Shown: positions 30,781-42,245, numbered from the stretch's first letter. The stretch is 64,000 nt of DNA from Anthoceros angustus (GCA_010909165.1 MU008164.1:744001-808000), one strand, 5' to 3'. The notes: generated by a model not told the origin, from the letters alone. Made by a program: numbers and translations.

Positions 30781-33400
30781 TCAGTTTTCTTCATTCTCAT
30801 GGTCGACCCTTACAACCGCACGAACCAACTGCGAATCGATGCACGCGGTACCCATCCTTACCAGCAGAGGCGTGCCACTCGGAGTGTTCAAGAGACCAAA
30901 CGCCAGAGCTAGCTTCTCAGCATGGCCGCAAAGCACATCGTTTTTTCCCTTCTCAGACAGTGGCTTCAACACCACCTTTGTTTGCGGTAAGTGGCCTCCT
31001 TCCTCCTTCAGACGTACATTCAATTTCTCTAAGTTGCGTGAAATATCATCCCTGTTTTCTCCTTCCACAAATGTATGTACTTGCTCCTTTGCCTCTATGC
31101 CCGCCACTGCAGGTTTCTTGTTAGCTCCTGCTACCATTCGGCGTGTTTCAATCCTCTCTACATCTGCCCACCTACCTGCATCTGCATAGACATTGGCCAT
31201 GAGCACATACGCAGATGCCCGCTGAGGGTCCACTCTAACAAGACTTTCGAAAGACCGCTTTGCCCTTTCTATATCCCCGTGACTTCTGCAGGCATTTAGC
31301 AACGATGCCAACCCCACGACATCATTCTGGCTCTCGCATGATAATAGCATGTTTTCTGCCTCATCTAAGTGGCCTGCACGCCCAAGAAGATCACCGTGCA
31401 AGTGTAATGCTCAACAGTGGGTTTGATGTCATGCTGTTCAACCATGGCCTCAAAGAGCTGGCAACCCACATTCCCCAGTCCCTCATGACTGCATGCTACT
31501 AAAAGGCAAGAAAAAGTGGTATCATCAGGCTGAACACCAGCAAGTAACACCTCCTCAAAACAAGCTAGTGCGTTGTGACCACCATCACAAGTACCACACA
31601 CAGCTATCAGAGCATTCCATGATACAACGTCCTTTGTAGCCAGACTGTCGAAGACCCTGCGTGCATCTTGCAGTTCACCACATTTGCCATACAGGTCCAC
31701 CAGGGAGCTGCCAACAGCCAAGTTATCTAGCAGTCCTCTTTCCACAATCTGTGAATGCAGCTGCCTGCCCTTCTGTAATGCACCGGCACTTGCACAGGCC
31801 TTTAGAAGGCAAGAAAAAGCCAGAATCATATGTATATACCCAGCAAGCAGGGCCTTCCATGTCACCACATTCTTTGTTGACAAGCTGTGAAAAACCCTGC
31901 GTGCATCTTCCAGTTCACCACATTTGGCATACATGTCCACCACGCAGTTGCCCACCAGTATGACACTTTGTAGCAGTCAGAAGGCAAGTAAAAGTAAGAT
32001 GGTTGGCAAAAATCAGGCCCTCCTGATCCAGTTGTCCATAAAGAAGAAGCGCCTCTTGACAAAGCCCCTGCTGTGCCCTGCTATAAGGGCTGTGCAGGAC
32101 ACCACATCCTTTGTGGCTAAGCTGTCAAAAATCCTGCGTGCTTCTTCTAGTTCACCGCATTTTGCATACATGTCCACAAGGCAGTTGCCCACCAGTATAT
32201 CACTTTGTAGCTGTCCTCCTTCCATAATCTTTGAGTGCAGCTGCCTGCCCTCTTACAATGCGCCAGCAATTGCACAGGCCTTCAAAAGGCAGACAAAAGT
32301 AACACGGTCAGCAAGACTCAGGCCATCTTGCTCCATCTGTCCGTACAGAACAAGTGCCTCCCGACCAAGCCCATGATTTGCACACCCACCGATCAGGAAA
32401 TTCCATGTCACCACATTTTTTTCGACCAAGCTATCAAAGACCCGGCAAGCATCTACCAGTTCCCCACATTTTCCATACATATCCACCAGCCAGCTACCAA
32501 CAAACAAGTTAGGAGGAAAGCCACTGTGCAGCACATCAGAATGCACTTTTCTGCCAGATTCCAAGTCTGCGGCAAATGCACAAGCTTGAAGGGCAGCTAC
32601 AAAGACGTGAGCATCCGCCTTCACACCTCAGCTACGCATCTCATGGTACAGCTGTATGGCCTCATGAGGTGTCCCATGTTTACATGTGCGGAGATAATGG
32701 AGAACCACATGAAGCCATCCGGTTCGCCCACCCTGGTGAACACATCCATGGCCTCTTGTAACATACCCCCACATGCGTACATGCGCAAGTTATGGTTCCT
32801 CAAGTATGTATCAGACGCGTACCCAAGTTTGACAGGGAGATCATGAACTCGTCGCCCCGTAACCAGATCCTTCTTAGCAGCACAGGTTTTCAGCACAACA
32901 TAAAACAGAGACTGAGAAATAGGACAGTCTGTCTGCGCCAGAAATTCCAGTGCAGCAACGGCCTCAGGAAGCTTCCCCTACTGACGTAACCTCCTCACAG
33001 TCAAAGCCGTTGCGCCCAATTCCCGTCCTGCATGCCTGCCAGGCTCAGACTTCTCCGGCAAGCTCGACTTGGAAATAGGGGCACCATGCATCATCTGCAT
33101 ATCCAAAGCAACCAGCTGCTCATCCAACCCAAGCTGGCTTGGAAAAGTTTTGTAACCAGAGGACCTCGCCGGACGTCGGGCAAATGGGGGCTCTTCTTGT
33201 CACGCCTGTTATCCCACCACATGGTAGGGTCCAGAAAAAATTTGTCGCCACAAGAGCTCCTCCTTCCGGCGACCGCCATCGCTGGAAAATCCATCCCTAG
33301 CCGCATATTTCGTCGGAAGTGCTGGCCTCCTTACAGCACCTCCAGTGGCGAGGTGAGCCGAGGATGACCTGCTGCGGCTGCACCATCCCAACCGGCGCGC
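30781..33400 (-). pseudogene. Decayed PLS-class PPR-DYW gene
   Basis: Minus-strand relative of the intact PPR gene at 36309-38477, in at least six frame pieces. The N-terminal PDF-like block lies at 33091-33330 (LLWRQIFSG, then MWWDNRRDKKSP). PPR segments follow (LKTCAAKKDLVTGRRVH; SWLVDMYGKCGELVDA; CLVDMYAKCGELEEARRIF; SSLVDLYGKCGELQDARRVF). Then come the E region and a partial DYW domain (CGHAEKLALAFGLLNTPSG). After GTPLLV about 28 codons are missing, removing the second zinc motif CxxC, and the last residues (VHRF, SCGC) follow out of frame. Even with the frameshifts repaired, the deaminase would lack a zinc ligand pair. Confidence 0.85.
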
Positions 33401-33460
33401 CAACAAGCCGAAGATTGGTCTATTCCTCGGTCCATTTGCCATACACGGCTTCGTTGGCAT

Positions 33461-33983
33461 CGGTTAGCAAGGTTGAAGGAGGATAGCGTGGAAGCCTACT
33501 TGGCAGAAAGGACGAGGACGGACGAGTTCAACAAGCTTGTTAGGGCGTCGCTGTTCTTGCTCGCATTCTGGAGCCTGCACACACTCAGACCAGGTATGTC
33601 CCGTCATGCATCGCTGGCTGGGTGTGGGTGTGGAGCTGGAGTTCACAAGTGTTTACATTACAGTAAGGGCACGAGGCCAAGACCTCGTGAAAATACATCA
33701 GACAGTGGAGTTTGTTTTGAGGCTCTCCAGTTAAGTTCCAAGGACGCTCCTTCGAGATTCCAAGGCTGCGAAGAATATCGAAGCACATATAATTCCAGGA
33801 CGTGTGCCGGAGCATGTAACAGCACTACAAGTCTAACTAAACCTTCACGGAACCCACTTTACAAGACTTTTACACCGAAAATCGAACCATAGCTGCTCTG
33901 CAACGTCTGGTCGCAGGCACACACAGATACACACACGAAGAGCTTGGCTTACAGTGTTGTCTGGAGGGCTTACAGAGTTGCTT
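33461..33983. other. Intergenic, nothing recognised
   Basis: Between the PPR relic and the next possible gene. Open frames of 60-139 codons exist on both strands but show no domain, composition or splice pattern that marks them as coding. Confidence 0.4.
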
Positions 33984-35590
33984 TCATGCATCTTTCTTCT
34001 GGTCTTCTTCATCGTCCCAGGCGTCGATAGTCTGCCAGCTACCAGAGCTCGTTAAAGATCTTCGCTCGTCTGCCAGCAAACAAGGAGACTTCTTAACATT
34101 ACTGTTTCCCGCTACGCGAAGCATGGCTCCAGCAGTGACATGAGGATGCAGGAGGTGGATTGTATACACATGGGAGGAAAATAATGCAGAAATTACCCTG
34201 GTCCCTGCGCACAGACTCGGCAAAGGCATGGTTCTCTTCCTCAACTTCCTCCACCCGATTCAGCAAATTTGACTCCTCTCCCACGTGGCGATGATGTACA
34301 GATCCCCGTGCCAATGACTTGTTAGGAAGCACTTCCTCCTTTGGGACACTTTGCAAGGCAACTTCGCCCTCATCCTTATCCGCAATGTAACCCTCTTCAT
34401 GGAAGGGCACGGCTCTGGATCATGTCAGGGCTCGCCACAATTGCCATCGTAGCTTTCACTTAAGACTCCACATTCAAAGAAAAACTTCAACAGACAGGAT
34501 ACGAGTACCCAACAACTGATGGACTCAAGCCAAAGCCCACAAGGACCTCCGCTACTCCCTTCCATGCTGCAACCAGAGAACACACAAATGGCAAGTTATT
34601 GGAAACTCTTCCTCCGTCGCGCTCACCAAACGCACATACAGCACGAAGCATGCCTTCCTTTCAACAGCCACCACAAAAGTTAAAGTGACAAGCTCTTTGT
34701 ACCGTCCCTGAAGCTCCACACTTTTTCCTTGACTATCGTGATAGTTTCATCCAAAGTTCCTGCACACGTATCACGACCATAACTGTGCAACACCACGCAC
34801 CAGGGCACCATGACTGCATTCCCACAAACTATAACTCAATCGACGGCACAGTGCCTGCGACATTTCTACCGGACGGGGGAGAATACCAGAAGCATAGTCC
34901 GGGCTAACATCATTGTTTCGAGCTTCGCTTTTCGACTGAGGAAAGCTGTACGACCTTCGCCAATCCTGCTCATTCTCCATCATGTCCTGCGGCAGCATGT
35001 GACAGCGGTTTAACCTAAGTGCACCCGAATGGTCTCCCTCACAAACAAGTCATCACAATTTGCCATCAACACTCCCAGAATCCACACCCTAAACAATCAA
35101 GCATCTTGGGGAGCAGAAAGCTGTCCCACTTACAACATCGACGGTCCAGCAAAGCACACGGACAAGAGGCACAGTCACAAGTACCTGTCGATCAACACCA
35201 CCACTGTGAGACCAGTAAGTCTTCGATCTACCTCCCTCGAGAGCTGGTCCAGGCTGGTCCAAGCTCACACCTGCACTCCCAGATCCATTATCTGTTACAA
35301 TACGAGGAGCAGCATCAAGCGAAATCCGTTCTACCGAATTCCAACTCACGGCGGAGCTCGCATTGGTACTTTACCGCACAAAGCAAGCACCACGACCGCG
35401 ACTCGGCAGCATCCCGAGATGGAGCAGCCGGTCTTCGGTCCTCCCCTCAGGACTGTGTGCACGACTGCCGCATTTCTTTCCGGGTCGAAACTCGTTTCAT
35501 ACGCCCCATGATCTTCTCGCCCTGCCGATTCTTTAGACAGTCTGCCGAACCCATCGAGGAATCCATGGCGATGGCGACCATTTCTGCTTG
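33984..35590 (-). CDS. Possible multi-exon gene of unknown function
   Basis: I do not recognise the product. The minus strand has consecutive open pieces with plausible splice sites. A piece ends VDRQ at a GACAG|GTACTT donor (near 35187). A piece follows GCCGCAG (near 34990): MMENEQDWRRSYSFPQ, then DVSPDYASGILPRPVEM. A hydrophobic, strand-rich piece lies near 34620-34700 (ELVTLTFVVAVERKACFVLY). A Glu-rich last part is joined by a GT-AG intron 34112-34196 (ending TTCGCGTAG). The end is acidic (WQTIDAWDDEEDQKKDA), stop at 33984. The last two exons (34197-34410 and 33984-34111) keep one frame across the intron. Upstream joins are uncertain. Confidence 0.35.
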
Positions 35591-36308
35591 GTGTTGCGCG
35601 GCGTGCTGTGCACGAAGAGGAGGAGAGCAGATGGAAGGGGCGTGGTGGCTATGGCGTCTACGGTCAAGTTGATGGTGGTGCAGGTGTGTTTGCTTGGATA
35701 TGTTCCTTGGCAGTGTGGTTTCCAGATGTTGCTGAAGGGCATGTCACCTTTCGAAGGGCCGAGGAATCCGAAGCTGGAGGGAGATGAGGTTGGATTGTAC
35801 AGTTATTTGCAATCGTGACCATGGAATTCCCGTGCTGGGTCACGTGCTGGATGTGAGTAGATGCCTTCGTTGTGTCAGGGCATTGCTGTTTCGAAGTGCT
35901 TGACATGTGATGGGGCCTGCTTGTTGTGTTGGTGGCAACTGGCGTCACACGGCCTCTTTGATCTGAATTCTCGAGCAAAGGAGGACATTCACATCGATGA
36001 CCACTGCCTCCATGACCTGGTTGTGCTGCAGGTGTGATTGAGGCTTCGTTGAAATCGATTGTAGGCTTTTCATCTCTTCTGGATGAGGCACCCGTCCATA
36101 CCTTCCTCGTAGTGCTTTTCCCTCCACATGACGCTCATTCTCTCATTCAGTTTCAACGTTGTTCGTCTTTAACCCCTGGCCTGAATGATGTGGATTGCAG
36201 GACTTGTCTGGTTGGCCATACCTCGGATATGGAGATGGTATTGCACCCATCTTTGTAGCGTTTTCATGTAATGGGTAGCCTTTGGACCCATAAAGTTCCT
36301 CTCACCTT
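35591..36308. other. Intergenic, nothing recognised
   Basis: Contains the 3' flank of the intact PPR gene on the right. I saw no domain-bearing frame, repeat or RNA gene here. Confidence 0.4.
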
Positions 36309-38477
36309 TCAATGCCAATCTCCACATGAACAAGACCCGTTATGGAATCGATGTACTCCATGCGCATCCCTGATTATAATGTCTCGTTTTTCCAGGCGTG
36401 ACAGGATTTTTGTTCCGGTATGGCAGTCACTGCACATGCGCAGATTTTTGGTAATCAACAAAGTTGTGCCATCCGGTGTGTTCAGCAGCCCATACGCCAG
36501 TGCCAGTTTCTCTGCATGCCCACATAAGGAATTTTCCGTCTCCTGCTCAGAAACTGACCTCAGGACTAAGTTCGTGTCTGGCACATGGCCTCCTTCCTCC
36601 TCCAACCTTGTGTCCACGCTCTGCAGCTTAGACAAGATGTCACACTCTTCCCCTACTGTGAACTCATGTACCTCGTTCTTCACTTCAATGCATGCCTTTG
36701 CGGGCTTCGTTATAGCACCTGCTGCCCTTCTCAAGCTTTCTATCCTATCGACATCATCCCACCTGCACGCTTTCGCATAAATGTTACCCAGCAGCACGTA
36801 CGGACTTGCACTTTCAGGCTCCAGTTCTACAAGGTGCTGGAAGCATCTCATCCCACGTTCTACATCACCGTAACTTCTGCAAGCGCTCAGCAAAGCTTTC
36901 CAGCCAACAGCATCGTTCATAAGCAGCGGAGTTTGCAACATCCTTTCAGCATCATCTAATCGACCAGACCGGCCAAGAAGGTCAACCATGCAACTGTAGT
37001 GGTATTCAGTAGGCACAATCCAATGCTGCTCCACCATCATCCTAAAATACCGCTGGCCATCATGCACCAGGCCTGCACGACTGCATGCCACAAAGAGGCA
37101 CAGAAAAGTGGTCTCATTTGGTTGGATACCTTGCTCCAGCATCTTTTCAAAGCACCGGATTGCCATATCGACATGCCCATACTCAGAGTACCCATTCAGC
37201 ATGGCATTCCATGTCACTACGTCCTTTCTGGGCAATCTGTCAAACACTGAGCAAGCATGTCCCAAACTCCCACATTTTGCATACATGTCCACCAAGCAAC
37301 TGCCAATGAACACATCAGCCTCAAGGCCTCCTCTACGAATCTGTGAGTGAAGCTGCTCCCCTTGCTGCAATGCTCCCACACTGGCACACGATCGAAGAAG
37401 GCACACGAAGGTGAAAGTGTCGGCTGGGGTTAACCCCTCTTGTTGCATACTGGAATACAGAGCCAGGGCTTCTCGCCCGAGCCCCTGCTGGGAATACCCT
37501 GCGATCATGGCATTCCATGTCACCACATCCTTCCTAGGCATGCTCTCAAACACTTCCCGGGCTTCCTCCAAGCTCCCACACTTAGCGTACATGTTCACTA
37601 GGCTGTTCCCAACAAAGATATGAGCCTTCACGTCACTGGCGTTGATATCAGCATGGATCTCCCTCCCCGCCACCAGGTCTTCTGCCGAGGCACAAGCCTT
37701 GAGGACCGCCACAAAGATATGGTCATTCGGCTTCCCACTTTCTTCTCGCCATTTTCGGTACAGGTTGATGGCATCTGCTGGCTCCCCATGACGGGCATGG
37801 GCTAACATGATGGAGGACCAGAGGTGGGCATCTGGGGTTCTCACTTTGGAGAAGACCTGCATAACATCCTCCAGTTCCCCATGAGAAGCATACATCCCGA
37901 CGATCTGGGTGGCCAGAAATGCATTCGACTCGTACCCACATCCGACAACCAGAGAGTGAACACGCCTACCACAACCAAGATCCTCCTCCGCCATGCACCT
38001 CTTCAGAACATTGTAGAAAACATCAGTGGGAACACGACGTCCCCTTTGCACCAAGAGATCCAACGCTCTCACAGCCTCACTCAGCTCCACCTCGCCGCAG
38101 AGGTTCCTCAGAGTATGCAGCATGGAAGCCTCCTCGTCGTCCTGCCCCGCACCTGACGCATCCCATGTAGCCAGCTCTGAATCCACCCACGCCGGCTTAT
38201 GAGGGCTGTTGAGCCACAGCGGCTGCCTGGAGGTCTTGTGCCTGAAGTCGGGATGGGTGGGGCTCCTTTTATCACCCCTGTTGTCCCACCAATCCGAGGG
38301 ATCTGAGAAGAACTGGCGCCATAGAAGGTCATGCCGCTCTTTTGAGCTCTGCTCTGGGACACCTAGCTTCCCTGATGTGCTGCTGCGGAACATCAAACAG
38401 GAAGACCTTGGCTTGGGTGAAGGTGAGAAGAACCTGGCCAGCTCCATCGCCATCTGATCCTCCCCTTTCCTGCTCAA
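36309..38477 (-). CDS. PLS-class PPR protein with DYW deaminase domain and N-terminal PDF-like motif
   Basis: Intact, intronless, 722 residues. PPR-DYW proteins bind organellar RNA and deaminate specific cytidines. The N-terminus (Met1, or Met9/Met11 in MAMELARFF) looks like an organelle transit peptide. Residues 51-99 (LLWRQFFSDPSDWWDNR, then PDFRHK and LWLNS..PAWV) resemble the PDF motif of OSB single-strand DNA-binding proteins. From about 115 a run of PPR L/S/P motifs follows (VGNSLVNMYAKCGSLEEA; GSCLVDMYAKCGSLGHA), then E/E+ segments and the PG-type DYW domain. The deaminase signature is present: H654-x-E656 and C682-x2-C685, with the CSC of the last zinc site at 716-718. The canonical DYW end is altered to DWH. 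It is probably active, though the end change could matter. Confidence 0.92.
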   Translation of the reverse strand: MSRKGEDQMAMELARFFSPSPKPRSSCLMFRSSTSGKLGVPEQSSKERHDLLWRQFFSDPSDWWDNRGDKRSPTHPDFRHKTSRQPLWLNSPHKPAWVDSELATWDASGAGQDDEEASMLHTLRNLCGEVELSEAVRALDLLVQRGRRVPTDVFYNVLKRCMAEEDLGCGRRVHSLVVGCGYESNAFLATQIVGMYASHGELEDVMQVFSKVRTPDAHLWSSIMLAHARHGEPADAINLYRKWREESGKPNDHIFVAVLKACASAEDLVAGREIHADINASDVKAHIFVGNSLVNMYAKCGSLEEAREVFESMPRKDVVTWNAMIAGYSQQGLGREALALYSSMQQEGLTPADTFTFVCLLRSCASVGALQQGEQLHSQIRRGGLEADVFIGSCLVDMYAKCGSLGHACSVFDRLPRKDVVTWNAMLNGYSEYGHVDMAIRCFEKMLEQGIQPNETTFLCLFVACSRAGLVHDGQRYFRMMVEQHWIVPTEYHYSCMVDLLGRSGRLDDAERMLQTPLLMNDAVGWKALLSACRSYGDVERGMRCFQHLVELEPESASPYVLLGNIYAKACRWDDVDRIESLRRAAGAITKPAKACIEVKNEVHEFTVGEECDILSKLQSVDTRLEEEGGHVPDTNLVLRSVSEQETENSLCGHAEKLALAYGLLNTPDGTTLLITKNLRMCSDCHTGTKILSRLEKRDIIIRDAHGVHRFHNGSCSCGDWH

Positions 38478-38559
38478 TGTGCTTCCGAAATTTTGGTCTT
38501 CTTGGGGGCAGAGGCAGGATTAGGAGTAGGTTTGTTTCCACAAACAAGACTCCCTTGGC

Positions 38560-38835
38560 GTCACCGACTGAAGCGTCCCTGCTTCAGCCCTTGCACGAGA
38601 CTACTTGGTGGGTGTTGCATCCCAGCCTGGTGAAGACACAGAGTTATGCCCTTGCCCAGTTGCATGTCTGCATATAGAACAAGGGCTTGAGGACTGCTGC
38701 GGGTATCCTGCGATTATGGCATTCCAGGTGATCACATCTCTTAGAGGCATGTTGCCAAGCACTTAGCCGGCATCTTCCAAGCTCCCGCATTCAAATTGAG
38801 TGTAGATGTTCACCAACGAATTACATACCCAAGGA
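38560..38835 (-). pseudogene. PPR fragment upstream of the intact PPR gene
   Basis: The minus strand reads NSLVNIYTQFECGSLEDA, then LGNMPLRDVITWNAIIAGYPQQ, matching the PPR block VGNSLVNMYAKCGSLEEA...GYSQQG of the neighbour with insertions and a stop. It is a short decayed third PPR copy, so this locus once held a small PPR cluster. Confidence 0.7.
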
Positions 38836-39109
38836 TTGCATACACAGTTTGTTTCACCGAGTGTGTCTTGAGGCTCGCAAACGTCACGCCATCCATGCCC
38901 TCGTCGTTTGATCTAATTGCACAACATCGAACCTTTCACGTCGTCCAAAGTGGAGCCAGCATGGAGTAATAACTAGCTCTGTGGAGTTACAAGCATGCAC
39001 GGACGTGAACTTTGCAGCCATCCATGACATCCATGCAAGTTTAACCCCTAAACGACGACTCTACTCAAAGTGAGTGGTTGTCGTGTGTTTTTTGACATAT
39101 GTGTGGAGA

Positions 39110-41345
39110 CTTTATAAATAGAACGAGATGGGAAATTTCATCTACCCTGAGGCGAAAGGGGGCAACCCACGATGGGGCACAAAACCAGGGGGACGTGGCC
39201 CCGCACTAATCTACACTATAACCCCCAATCACCCCCAAGATATTGTCATCCGAGATAGGGAAGGGCCTACTTATCACTGTTGCCGCCGATGCCGCATCTC
39301 CAGCACTCGTGCTCGTCCTAAAGATGGTGTTGGCCCACGCTCTTTGCAGGGCGATGGAAACCCGTTGCCTGAAATATGCAACGACACTGGAAAGGGGGAC
39401 ACCAACCCCGCCCCTGTCGTTGTGGTAGGCCCTTGCGCACTCCTTGATGAAATGAGAAAAAACCTTACCCAAGGCCCCATGGGTTTCAATGGCAATGTGA
39501 CCTTGCTACATGGGCCTGTACTTGTAAATTTTTTTAGTTGCGCTCCCTTCCGTCGCCCAACCTAGAGGGCTGATGATGACATGGTCGCTAACTGAATCTT
39601 TGGTTGGGTCAGTGACAACCACATCCGCAACCGAGACTTCGTCCCCCCGCGTCAAGAAAAGGTCAGCTCTGATAGAGACGCCTTTGAGCAGAGTGTACTG
39701 CCACTCCTTGAAAGGGAAGAAACCGCTCTCCTTGGCCGTCGAGAACATGACGTCTCGGACGGCATCGTTTGTAGCAATATGTTGTTCACCCATTGGACAA
39801 CGCGCTAAGTGGGCCCCAGGGTCGTCAATGGGGGCCCCAGAGTAGCAGGCCGGAAGAGAACAAGCTAGTGGTTGGACTAGACCCAAGCGAAACCTCATCA
39901 GCGGAAAAGAAGTGCGATTGAACACTGGATGCAAGGCGGGCGGGCGGGAACTTGCACCTTCCACGAGCAAGAGCGAAGGCGAGCTCTAGCGGGACGAGGG
40001 ATAGATGAATCTAGAAGAAGAGCCTGCAGCACCTGCCCATAATGCTTCTCACGGAGAAGCACGCATCCCAAGCCGTCTGCGAAATGAGGAAAAGAAGGCA
40101 TGGCCTCCACGGCGGAGGGGTGAGAGCCTAGCCGACCTTAGGGACACTTGGAGGCACCCTCCTCAACTCCTATGACGAAATTCTCCAAAATGCTGCTATC
40201 TCGGAGAAGGAAGCGAGAGGCCAAAATTGAGATCGAGAGGCCCGGCTTAGAAAAGCGGCGCGAGGCCTTCATGGCCAAAGACTGCGCCCCAAAAGCGGCG
40301 GAGGACGCTTGTCGCCACGCCAGGTCCCCGTCCGCACGTTCGAAGGAACCTGGGCTGATAATATCTCGAGCGCATAACACTGCTTGTCGAAATCTCCAAA
40401 TTGAAAAGAAAAGCGGAGAGGGGACGACGAATGAGCTACCTAGGGCGTGAGCGAGAAGAGAGGATGCCTACATGGGTCTCCCAACCTAGAGAGGTTGTTG
40501 ATATGCGCAAGATCCTCTTTCAAAGCAGCATCCACAAATTCCCGTATAAAGCCCGAGGGCCCGACCGGAACTCCAAGAACCTGTAGCCCGTGTGGAGAAA
40601 CAATATCCCCCCCCCTAGATAATGAAGAGGGGGCGTAATACCGGATGGGGACCAAACCTTGCACTTCAAGATTTTGACCTTCAGGCCAAGGCAGGAGAGC
40701 TCCAAGGAGAAGAGGTCGAAGGCATCTTTGACTTTGTCCACCGTCCCAAGGATGTGGGTGTTGTCGGCCACTGACGGAAAGAGGCACTCCCACACCGAGG
40801 ACAGGGCCCTGAAATGCGCCATAGCAAAGAGAGCTCCCCCTAAGGAATCCCCCTACCTTGTTCCCGTTGCGAAGTCAAGCACGGAGACCCTCTCCACCGA
40901 GGGGCTGGCTGATAATATAGGTTAGACGGGGAACCATAGAAAGAGCGAACAAAAGGAATAAGAGTTGCCCGCCCTCGTCTTTAAGCTCTTGGAAGATGGC
41001 CGCCCTGGATACAGTGTTGAAAGCGTTCTCAACATCGACCTGAAGGGCAACCCAATCCGGATGTAGCTGGAGAACCGCCTCGACTCCAGAACTCACTATC
41101 TCGCAGCCCCTTGGGGTGGCGATGCCAAATTGATGAGGACTAAGATGAGCCCGAAATTGCTCCCTGAGCTAAAGGGCAATGCAGTTGATAAGACATAGGA
41201 ACGCCTCTCCCCCGGTGTAGGCTTCTCCATAGCCAAAAGCCTGTTGGCCCCCAACACCCGTGAAATCCGATGGGGGGTCTCCCCCCAAGAAGTTCACCAA
41301 CTTACTAACGGAGTCGGAGGAGCCCATCTCACAAAAATCTGCCTT
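39110..41345 (-). pseudogene. Non-LTR-like reverse transcriptase element, 3' half
   Basis: Minus-strand order, 41345 down to 39110. RT palm entry (TGVLGANRLLAMEKPTPG, EAFLCLIN, REQFRAHLSPHQFG). RT motif A (PDWVALQVDVENAFNTVSR). Motif C region (SVADNTHILGTVDKVKDAF, where the usual ADD reads ADN). A linker with LQVLGVPVGPSGF. A C-terminal block with GAHLARCPMGEQHIATNDAV, then FPFKEWQ, IRADLF and VSVADVVVTDP, which looks like a PD-(D/E)xK-type nuclease core. The end is SSVVAYFRQRVSIALQRAWAN. Frameshifts and the ADN change suggest inactivity. Its 5' half continues at 48412-49160, split by copia C. Confidence 0.75.
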
Positions 41346-41592
41346 AAGCCGAGAAATCGAAATTCAGTGTAAGGCTGGTGTGAGTTCTAGGGCATAGCCT
41401 CAAGGATGCCACATTCTTAACGTCGTTGTAATTGCCATCTGCAATTTGGTGGTACCAGCCGGCCAACCAGTAAAGGGTATCTATGGTTTCAATCCATAGG
41501 CGAAGGAACAAATCTTGTTTTGTCCAGGCTTTACCAAGGTAATGATATGCCCAACTCCTGGCCATGGAATCGATAACTCTACTCCGATACCA
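41346..41592 (-). pseudogene. Copia C primer site and gag start, inverted
   Basis: On the minus strand the LTR end (ACCATTTAATA) is followed by TGGTATCGGAGTAGAG (41577-41592), a Met-tRNA-type primer site. Gag-like sequence follows (SMARSWAYHYLGKAW, then LFLRLWIETIDTLYWL). The segment points away from the rest of copia C, so the 5' end of that element is inverted or belongs to a second copy. Confidence 0.7.
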
Positions 41593-41809
41593 TATTAAAT
41601 GGTGACAGGCATGTGCATGCTTAGATCTCACACACGGAAGGAAAAGGATTTCAAATTAATTAGTCATTGTACGTTCTGTGTGTGCACACATGGGCAGTCT
41701 GTGGGCAGTCCTGTGATGGAGAGACGTGACCCTTCATAAGAGGTACATTCTCTCCTAACTGTCCTGCTCACTAACTGCTGGCCTAACTAGAGCAGTCTGA
41801 ATTCCAATA
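41593..41809 (-). repeat. Copia C LTR (inverted copy)
   Basis: 217 bp, the reverse complement of 48195-48411 with few differences. Termini in minus orientation are TATTGGAATTC...CCATTTAATA. The primer site follows its end on the minus strand, identifying it as a 5' LTR in reverse. Confidence 0.88.
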
Positions 41810-41879
41810 ACTACTACTCTTCAGAAGATCCTTCTAGTAGTTTTTCGGAGCTCTTTATCCTGGCGGCGGCAAGCAGGGG

Positions 41880-42245
41880 AGCACCTTCTACCACAAACCC
41901 TAACGAGAAGTGAAAGTTCGGAACTTGTTTCTACTGCAAGTTGCCCGACCACCACCAACGCGATTGCCGCAAGCGGCTTTCAAAGATGCGAGATCATGCT
42001 TCCAGCAGTGCCACTCATGGTGCCTGCCTCTTTGTAGTGTGCCTAGGCCTAAATGTCACTGTGGACTCCTACACATGGTTCGTTGAATCGGGAGCGACCC
42101 AGCACATGACTGGGCACAGAGAGTGGTTTGCTTCATTCCAACCTAGCACTGTTGAGAGTTACGTATATCTTGGAGATAGACTCGAGGCAGGCATCGGGGC
42201 ACAGGTACTGTCGCTATTTCCTTACCTGACGCACAGGTAAGAGAG
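41880..42245 (+). pseudogene. Copia C gag zinc knuckle and protease
   Basis: A complete CX2CX4HX4C knuckle is visible (CFYCKLPDHHQRDC, near 41930-41975). Then the copia protease start is WFVESGATQHMTGHREWF, where the catalytic Asp of the usual DSGA is Glu, which should inactivate it. The frame closes at about 42240 and shifts into GAG-pre-integrase. Confidence 0.82.

Noticed and set aside
35019-35672. 217-codon plus-strand open frame
   Set aside because: Its composition is irregular (His/Ser/Gln-rich) and it overlaps minus-strand pieces with better splice sites and composition. It looks like an antisense shadow.
39121-39565. 145-codon plus-strand frame over the RT element 3' end
   Set aside because: The minus strand carries the conserved RT-element C-terminus over the same bases. 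The plus-strand frame has no recognisable feature.
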